NCBI GenBank assembly: GCA_023474015.1
Contig: JAMCYN010000030.1
Span: 1 to 16,807 of the forward strand
Source of the DNA: Armatimonadota bacterium
Lineage (GTDB): Bacteria; Armatimonadota; UBA5829
Direction of reading: 5' to 3'
DNA length: 16,807 nt
The translations under genes were made by a program, and so were the position numbers. Below are positions 12,274 to 16,807 of the stretch, piece after piece (the stretch's first letter is position 1; every line of letters begins with the position of its first letter). A model generated the notes under the pieces. The model saw only the letters and a list, made by a program, of their open reading frames with translations. It was not told where the DNA came from and made no database searches.

Positions 12274-14058
12274 GAGTTCTTCGTCCAGCCTGAACTGCAT
12301 CGAGTACATCTGCGAGTAGACCCCATCCTGATCGAGAAGCGACTTGTGGTCGCCGATCTCGGTCACGCGCCCATTTTCGAGAGTGATGATCTGGTTCGCG
12401 TGCTTGATGGTCGAGAGACGATGGGCGATTACGAAAGTGGTCCGGCCCTCCATCAGGCGGTCCATTGCCCTGTGGATGAGATACTCACTCTCGGAATCGA
12501 CCGAACTGGTGGCCTCGTCCAGAATCAGGATACGCGGGTCGGCAAGAATCGCCCTGGCGATGGCGATGCGCTGCTTTTGGCCTCCGGAGAGCTTGATTCC
12601 GCGCTCGCCGATCTCGGTGTCGTAGCCGCAGGGCATGGCACAGATAAACTCATGCGCGTTGGCGGCCTTTGCGGCGGCGATGATCTCATCTTCGGTCGCG
12701 TCGAGCTTGCCGTAGCGAATATTCATACTCACTGTTCCGTTGAACAGGAACGTGTCCTGCAAGACCATCCCGATCTGCCCGCGAAGTGAGCGCTGCTTCG
12801 CGTATTTGATGTCGAAGCCGTCCACGAGCACCCGGCCGGCCTTTGGGTCATAAAACCTGGGGATGAGGTTCACGATGCTGGTCTTTCCTGCCCCGCTGCG
12901 GCCGACCAGCGCCACTATCTGCCCGGGCTCGGCCTTGATGCAGATTTCTTTCAATGTCTCCTCGCCGTCATCGTAGCTGAATGTGACGTGGTCGAACTCC
13001 ACCCGGCCCTGGATGCGCGGGAGTTCTATGGCGTTCTCATCATCCTTGATTAGCGGCTCTTCGTCGATCACTTCGAAGATGCGCTCGGCGGCGGCCAGGG
13101 AGCGCTGGATGGTGTCGTTTATTCGCGCGAGGTTGCCCACGGGATCGTAGAACATGCCGACGTAGGCGCTGAATATGACCAGCGTCCCCATGGTCGCCTC
13201 GCCGCGCATAATAAGTATCGGGCCGGTTACCCACACGGCAACGTAGCCCAGCCGCGTAAGCCAGTCCACGCTCGGGAAGAACCTGGTCCACAGCTTCACG
13301 GCCTTGACGCGCTCATCATAATAAGATTCGGCATCGGCGCGGAAGCTCTCGAACTCGTGATCCTCGCGAGCGAATGCCTTGATTACTCGGATGCCGCTGA
13401 TCCGTTCCTGGACGCCGGCGCTGATCTCGGCCAGGCGTTCTCGCACTGCCCGGTAGATGGACCTGATCCGCCTGGAGAAAGTATACGACGCAAAAAAGAG
13501 TATGGGTAATGGGATAAGCGCAACGAGCGTAAGCGTCGTGGATATGCTGAACATTATAACGCACATCCCGGCGAGCCGGACGGCGTCGCAGACGAGCGTG
13601 TCCGCGGCGTGATTGACGAACTCCTCCACCACCTGTGTATCGCTCGTCACACGGGACATTATCTCGCCGGTCTGGCGGTTGTCGAAGTAGGATACCGACA
13701 GGGTCTGCAGCCGCGCGTAGATGTCTTTGCGAACCTGGAGAATAACCTTTTCGCCCAGGATATGCATTATGTAAGCTCGGGCATAAGAGAGCAGGGCGCC
13801 GACCGTATACGCGCCGAGCAGCCCGAGCGCGCATAGTATCAGGTAACGAACGCGCGCCGGGTACGGGGCCCGATTTGCCATGACCACTTGATCTGTGATC
13901 GCGCCCCAAATCAGCGGCGGAATCACCCCGATCAGCCCAAAACCCAGGTTGGCGGCCGCACCCACGGCCACTGATTTGCCGTACGGCCTCAGGTAGTTCG
14001 CCAGCCGTCCGAAAGCGGCTCTCTTGTTCTTGGGTGTGTATTTGTCGTTCATAGTCAT
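12271..14058 (-). CDS. ABC exporter, fused permease and ATPase (MsbA-like)
   Basis: A 595-residue half-transporter. An N-terminal six-helix permease domain (helices within about 30-300) has the coupling segment SYFDNRQTGEIMSRVTSD typical of exporters. The C-terminal ATPase has Walker A GRSGAGKTS (386-394), a Q-loop (VLQDTFLF), LSGGQKQR (490-497), Walker B ILILDEATS (510-518) and the H-loop AHRLST (H546). All catalytic residues are intact, so it should work as a homodimer exporting a lipid, drug or peptide; the substrate is not evident. The frame opens at TTG 14094, but ATG 14058 has AGGA (minus strand, 14070-14067) at 8 bases. It is divergent from the DUF4446 gene and shares its upstream region. 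Confidence 0.94.
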   Translation of the reverse strand: MTMNDKYTPKNKRAAFGRLANYLRPYGKSVAVGAAANLGFGLIGVIPPLIWGAITDQVVMANRAPYPARVRYLILCALGLLGAYTVGALLSYARAYIMHILGEKVILQVRKDIYARLQTLSVSYFDNRQTGEIMSRVTSDTQVVEEFVNHAADTLVCDAVRLAGMCVIMFSISTTLTLVALIPLPILFFASYTFSRRIRSIYRAVRERLAEISAGVQERISGIRVIKAFAREDHEFESFRADAESYYDERVKAVKLWTRFFPSVDWLTRLGYVAVWVTGPILIMRGEATMGTLVIFSAYVGMFYDPVGNLARINDTIQRSLAAAERIFEVIDEEPLIKDDENAIELPRIQGRVEFDHVTFSYDDGEETLKEICIKAEPGQIVALVGRSGAGKTSIVNLIPRFYDPKAGRVLVDGFDIKYAKQRSLRGQIGMVLQDTFLFNGTVSMNIRYGKLDATEDEIIAAAKAANAHEFICAMPCGYDTEIGERGIKLSGGQKQRIAIARAILADPRILILDEATSSVDSESEYLIHRAMDRLMEGRTTFVIAHRLSTIKHANQIITLENGRVTEIGDHKSLLDQDGVYSQMYSMQFRLDEEL

Positions 14059-14122
14059 CAAGGTAATCCTATCACTCATTGGAGCTATTGGCAACGAAGT
14101 CTGGAGTTAACAACCCGTGCCA

Positions 14123-14131
14123 TGCTATAAT
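14123..14131 (+). promoter_or_regulatory. Extended -10 promoter of the DUF4446-sigma-anti-sigma operon
   Basis: TGC followed by a perfect TATAAT (14126-14131) forms an extended -10 element 38 bases upstream of the DUF4446 start codon. No good -35 box lies at 16-18 bases. The reverse complement of this A+T-rich patch could also serve the divergent ABC exporter gene. Confidence 0.55.
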
Positions 14132-14169
14132 TGTTTTAATCTGGGGTTAATGGGGGTTGGGAGAAGCTG

Positions 14170-14664
14170 ATGCGTGAAGTTGGGGACTTCATAACGCAGT
14201 ACAACGTCTTTGTATTGCTGGGCGTTACGGCGCTGGCTATAATTCTATTGTTTTACACGGTCTCTCTGTCGATTAGGTTGTCCAGGCTCACCCGTCGGAG
14301 AAGCAGCCGGTTGGCCGATGGGGGAGTGGAGGATATTGTCGAGTCGATAAACGACCAATCGCGCGCTATTACGAAGGTGGAGAACCATCTCGAGGATGTC
14401 ATATCCAGGCACGACGATCTCGACAAGGCCATGTCCTGCTGTTTGCAGAGGATGGGTGTGGTCAGGTTCAATGCGTTCGATGATGTCGGCGGGGAACAGA
14501 GCTTCAGCCTGGCGCTTCTGGACGCGCGAAACAATGGCATTGTCATAAGCAGCATCTATGGCCGCCAGGACTCGCGAATCTATGTCAAGGGCATAGTCAA
14601 CGGTGAGGGCGAGCGGCCCCTGAGCCAGGAAGAGACGAAAGCGCTAAAGCAGGCACTAACTTAG
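14170..14664 (+). CDS. DUF4446 family membrane protein
   Basis: A 164-residue protein with one N-terminal membrane helix (about 13-35, VFVLLGVTALAIILLFYTVSL), a basic and helical linker (SRLTRRRSSRL, then DIVESINDQSRAITKVENHLEDV) and a conserved C-terminal domain with the DUF4446 signature CLQRMGVVRFNAFDDVGG, followed by QSFSLALLDARNNGIVISS. The start ATG has GGGAG (14159-14163) at 6 bases. The function of the family is unknown. The topology suggests a cytoplasmic C-terminal domain tethered to the membrane. The gene is the first of a likely operon with a sigma factor and its anti-sigma factor. Confidence 0.9.
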   Translation: MREVGDFITQYNVFVLLGVTALAIILLFYTVSLSIRLSRLTRRRSSRLADGGVEDIVESINDQSRAITKVENHLEDVISRHDDLDKAMSCCLQRMGVVRFNAFDDVGGEQSFSLALLDARNNGIVISSIYGRQDSRIYVKGIVNGEGERPLSQEETKALKQALT

Positions 14665-14777
14665 ATTTTGGATTTGGGATTGCGGATTGCGGATTGAAGG
14701 GACTATGTATCGTTGGGCCGGATTTGCAATCCGGGCCCTCCCTTCCCCAATCCAAAATCCAAAATCCCGCAATTCCC
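14664..14777. repeat. Heptad-repeat element C enclosing a GC-rich hairpin
   Basis: The left arm has five 7-base units: GATTTTG, GATTTGG, GATTGCG, GATTGCG and GATTGAA (14664-14698). The complementary right arm (about 14742-14777) contains CAATCCAAAATCC and CGCAATTCC. Between them GGGCCGGATT (14715-14724) pairs with AATCCGGGCCC (14728-14738), 10 base pairs with one bulge and a TGC loop, a REP-like palindrome. The first unit shares its G with the TAG stop of the DUF4446 gene. The element occupies the gap up to the sigma gene. Confidence 0.8.
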
Positions 14778-14792
14778 TTCTGGGGGTTTGGT

Positions 14793-15422
14793 TTGTTCTC
14801 TAACACATCCAAGGCGAAGATAGGCGCGGAGAAAAATATATCGCGCGCCGAGGAGCAGGCTCTTATACAGCGCTGCAAGGATAGCGACGTCGGGGCTTTT
14901 GATGAGCTTGTCACCCGCTATCAGAAGCGTGCATTCAACTTCGCTTACGGCATCGCCGGCAACTACGACGATGCCAACGATGTGGCCCAGGAGGCGTTCG
15001 TCCGCGTATTTAACTCCATTCAGACATTCCGCGGCGACGCCAACTTCACCACGTGGATATATCGCATCATCACCAATGTCTACCTCGACGAGCGCAAGAA
15101 ATCCAAGAGTCACCGTCTGACCTCGTTGGATGAGTATATCGAGCTCGATGAGAACTCCGTTTCCCGCCAGATCGAAGATCAGACTCCTCTTCCGGGCGAA
15201 ATTGCCGAGAATAAAGAGAGGAACCAGGTGGTGCGTGCGGCGATCAACTCGCTGCCTGATTACCAGCGGATCATAGTCACGCTCTATCACCTGCATGACC
15301 GAAGCTACGAAGAGATAGCGGAGATACTCCACCTGCCGATCGGGACGGTAAAGTCGAGGCTGAACCGGGCCAGGCTGGCTTTGGCTGAAAAACTGAAATC
15401 GGAACCGGAACTTTTTGGGTAA
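14793..15422 (+). CDS. ECF-type RNA polymerase sigma factor (sigma-70 family)
   Basis: A 209-residue two-domain sigma factor. Region 2 spans about residues 20-90 (LIQRCKDSDVGAFDELVTRY, then DDANDVAQEAFVRVFNSIQTF and FTTWIYRIITNVYLDERKK). Region 4 spans about 145-200 (NSLPDYQRIIVTLYHLHDRS, YEEIAEILHLPIGTVKSRL, NRARLALAEKL), including the helix-turn-helix. There is no region 1.1 or 3. The open frame starts at 14694, but its first 33 codons are repeat element C read as protein. TTG 14793 has GGGGG (14782-14786) at 6 bases. It lies between DUF4446 and an anti-sigma factor that should hold it at the membrane. Confidence 0.93.
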   Translation: MFSNTSKAKIGAEKNISRAEEQALIQRCKDSDVGAFDELVTRYQKRAFNFAYGIAGNYDDANDVAQEAFVRVFNSIQTFRGDANFTTWIYRIITNVYLDERKKSKSHRLTSLDEYIELDENSVSRQIEDQTPLPGEIAENKERNQVVRAAINSLPDYQRIIVTLYHLHDRSYEEIAEILHLPIGTVKSRLNRARLALAEKLKSEPELFG

Positions 15423-15470
15423 ATGTCAAGTCAAGCAATTGGAAATACTTTTCAAGCATGGGAGCACACC

Positions 15471-15500
15471 AGTGATTCGGCATTAAAATGCCGAAACACT
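15471..15500 (+). promoter_or_regulatory. Hairpin between sigma and anti-sigma genes
   Basis: TTCGGCAT (15476-15483) and ATGCCGAA (15488-15495) form a perfect 8-base stem with a TAAA loop. It is extended by AGTG/CACT beyond a single A-A mismatch, giving 12 pairs in all. It ends 5 bases before the GGAG of the anti-sigma gene and encloses the upstream ATG at 15488. It could tune anti-sigma translation, block mRNA decay or be an operator. Confidence 0.6.
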
Positions 15501-15517
15501 CTATGGAGCACGTCATT

Positions 15518-16513
15518 ATGAAATGCGCAAGAGCCCTGGATCTGTTTTCCAGCTACGCTGAAAACGCAATAGAGCCTCCGCTGCGCGTGGTGTTTGAGCA
15601 GCATCTCGCGGAATGCTCGGAATGCAGAGCGGAATACGAGAAGTTTAATGCCACGGTAATGATGCTCGAAGAGATGCCGATGGTGGGGACGCCCGCGGGC
15701 TTCCACGCCGCCGTTATGGCGCGTGTGGAACAGGCAAGACGCGCGACCCCCAGCCCGGTGCGATGGTGGCACCTGGACTGGGAACGTGTCTTTACTGTGC
15801 GCGTGCCGGCCAGGGCGGTGGCTTTGGGTATGGCTGTCCTGCTGCTGATGGTTTTGGTGGTGCAGCTTACGCCCGTGACCTCCGTGGTGGCGAACTTCTT
15901 CGGGGTTCCTCAGCCGGGTATGAAGAACACGATAGGTACTGGAGACCAAGCGCCTAAGCCGTATTCGGCGGTTTCGAATTGGGCGGTTTCGGGGCTTTCG
16001 ATCAATGTCGGCGTGGGTACGGCTGCCGGCTCGCAGACATCCTATACTCTGCGGCTCGAAACCAAGAGCAGCGAGGCCATAGCATTCTCCGTCTCGATGG
16101 TTACCGGTGAGGCGTCCGGCGAGCTGGAGTCCAGTGGATATGTGGCGCGGAGCCAGCCGGCTGTCGTGCCCGTGTATGTGGATCGCGCGGGGCGGCCGGC
16201 GGTCGCGAGAGTGGATTGGCAATACAAGGACCGCAAGTACAGTGAGTTCGTGTTCTTGCCATCTACGTTCGCGGCGGAGGCTTTGGTTAAGAGCTTCTCG
16301 CTGAGCGACGCGAGCGTATTCCGGGTCTTGAGCACGATCTCGGAGACTTATGGGATAGTGATCCTGGCAACGGGTGATATGACCAAGCGGATTGGCTATG
16401 CCGGTGTGGAAAACCAGATGCCGTCCGACGCTCTATACAACGCCGTAAGGTCGACCGGCCTCAAGTGGCATGCCGTAGGGCAGTCGGTCTATATGGTCGA
16501 GCCAGGGCCGTAG
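15518..16513 (+). CDS. Membrane zinc-finger anti-sigma factor with C-terminal STN-like domain
   Basis: 331 residues. The N-terminus is a zf-HC2 anti-sigma domain with C3, H29, C33 and C36 (HLAECSEC), the H-x3-C-x2-C zinc motif that binds ECF sigma factors. One membrane helix follows (about 98-118, RAVALGMAVLLLMVLVVQL). The outer part has a beta-rich segment (about 150-250) and a final segment (265-327: VFRVLSTISETYGIVILATG, then MPSDALYNAVRSTGLKWHAV and SVYMV) with the pattern of an STN/secretin short domain. STN-type domains also occur in FecR/PupR-like anti-sigma factors. The frame opens at 15488, but ATG 15518 has GGAG (15505-15508) at 9 bases and gives the family N-terminus. It should inhibit the sigma factor encoded 95 bases upstream. 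Confidence 0.88.
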   Translation: MKCARALDLFSSYAENAIEPPLRVVFEQHLAECSECRAEYEKFNATVMMLEEMPMVGTPAGFHAAVMARVEQARRATPSPVRWWHLDWERVFTVRVPARAVALGMAVLLLMVLVVQLTPVTSVVANFFGVPQPGMKNTIGTGDQAPKPYSAVSNWAVSGLSINVGVGTAAGSQTSYTLRLETKSSEAIAFSVSMVTGEASGELESSGYVARSQPAVVPVYVDRAGRPAVARVDWQYKDRKYSEFVFLPSTFAAEALVKSFSLSDASVFRVLSTISETYGIVILATGDMTKRIGYAGVENQMPSDALYNAVRSTGLKWHAVGQSVYMVEPGP

Positions 16514-16543
16514 GAAGCGTGTAAGTCAAGAAGGGCAAGAAGT

Positions 16544-16577
16544 AAAGGGCACGGTAGGTGAGTCTGCCGTGCTCTTT
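16544..16577 (+). terminator. Terminator-like hairpin after the anti-sigma gene
   Basis: AAAGGGCACGGTAG (16544-16557) pairs over 14 positions, two of them G-T, with CTGCCGTGCTCTTT (16564-16577) around a 6-base loop. It begins 30 bases after the anti-sigma stop codon. The trailing T-run is short (TTTGTT), so termination may be incomplete. Confidence 0.65.
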
Positions 16578-16584
16578 GTTCATA

Positions 16585-16690
16585 ACTGACGCGGTGTTTC
16601 GGGACTTGAGTGGAGCGAACGCGGAACGGAAGTCCCGAAACTTCGGCCATACGTCAGTCCTCGCTCCTCAAATCCCGAAACACCGGCCAA
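16585..16690. repeat. Cluster of overlapping inverted and direct repeats (REP-like)
   Basis: GTTTCGGGACTT (16596-16607) pairs perfectly with AAGTCCCGAAAC (16630-16641). The same left arm within 16593-16618 also pairs with 16661-16684, with one mismatch and one extra base over 24 positions. ACTGACG (16585-16591) pairs with CGTCAGT (16652-16658) around the first stem. TCCCGAAAC-nn-CGGCCA occurs as a direct repeat (from 16633 and from 16673). The alternative folds resemble a REP doublet or the remains of a small mobile element. Confidence 0.65.
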
Positions 16691-16807
16691 AGCCCTATTT
16701 GTGGTGGCTCACGTTACACTTTGCCTGCTATGAGTACTCCGTAGGCCCTGAGTAGCCCAGCAGGAGCTATCTATCATTGAGAAGGCCTGGTGGGCGTATC
16801 GAAGGGC
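16691..16807. other. Window end without a supported gene
   Basis: No open frame with a recognisable domain or ribosome-binding site was found here. The 65-codon frame from 16558 crosses the terminator and the repeat cluster and is not credible as a gene. CCTGCT and AGCAGG around 16712-16752 are weakly complementary. A gene may begin beyond the window. Confidence 0.3.

Noticed and set aside
14694..14792. N-terminal extension of the sigma factor
   Set aside because: The codons coincide with repeat element C and encode no sigma-factor feature; TTG 14793 has a suitable SD.
15452..16222. 256-codon open frame on the minus strand
   Set aside because: It is antisense to the anti-sigma gene, rich in His/Arg as expected for a shadow of G+C-rich coding DNA, with no domain.
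16558..16755. 65-codon open frame near the window end
   Set aside because: It starts inside the terminator stem loop, crosses the repeat cluster and has no recognisable domain.

Overview
The window is bacterial chromosomal DNA of moderately high G+C content, densely coding, with many GTG and TTG starts behind good Shine-Dalgarno sites. Several features suggest a free-living, environmental, non-model bacterium: paired UroD-like (non-HemE) proteins beside L-rhamnose genes, a DUF4446 protein, an ECF sigma/anti-sigma pair, GAF-GAF and PAS-GGDEF-EAL signalling proteins, and repeated period-7 (heptanucleotide) intergenic elements. An Armatimonadota-like or similar lineage is plausible, but this is a weak guess. 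No rRNA, tRNA, CRISPR array, prophage or intact insertion sequence was seen.

Region 1 (1-3956, + strand) is a rhamnose-linked operon. A near-consensus sigma-70 promoter (144-172) with a 16-bp palindromic operator candidate at the start site precedes rhaT (L-rhamnose/H+ symporter), a UroD-like protein, rhaM (L-rhamnose mutarotase) and a second UroD-like protein. The last three are tightly packed or overlapping. Both UroD-like proteins lack the HemE signature and keep an H-x-C...C pattern reminiscent of zinc/corrinoid methyltransferases. This is the strongest candidate for an undescribed pathway in the window.

Region 2 (3957-5966) holds an intergenic region with strong and mutually exclusive hairpins, then grpE translationally coupled (ATGA) to a small PAS protein. 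A redoxin gene runs convergently and its stop codon interlocks with that of the PAS gene.

Region 3 (about 5920-9132) is a two-component module: a soluble GAF-GAF histidine kinase with an atypical H-box, and a stand-alone receiver. Interspersed on the minus strand are an orphan PIN-domain protein and an orphan MNT-type nucleotidyltransferase, each a typical half of a toxin-antitoxin pair with no visible partner.

Region 4 (9166-14058) carries an inositol-monophosphatase-family gene (minus), a membrane PAS-GGDEF-EAL protein (plus) and an MsbA-like ABC exporter (minus). The two intergenic gaps are filled by two homologous heptad-repeat inverted elements.

Region 5 (14123-16577) is a likely operon of DUF4446, an ECF-type sigma factor and a membrane zinc-finger anti-sigma factor ending in an STN/secretin-like domain, closed by a terminator-like hairpin. 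A third heptad/hairpin element sits directly upstream of the sigma gene, and a perfect hairpin separates sigma from anti-sigma. The last 230 bases contain a compact set of overlapping inverted and direct repeats and no convincing gene.
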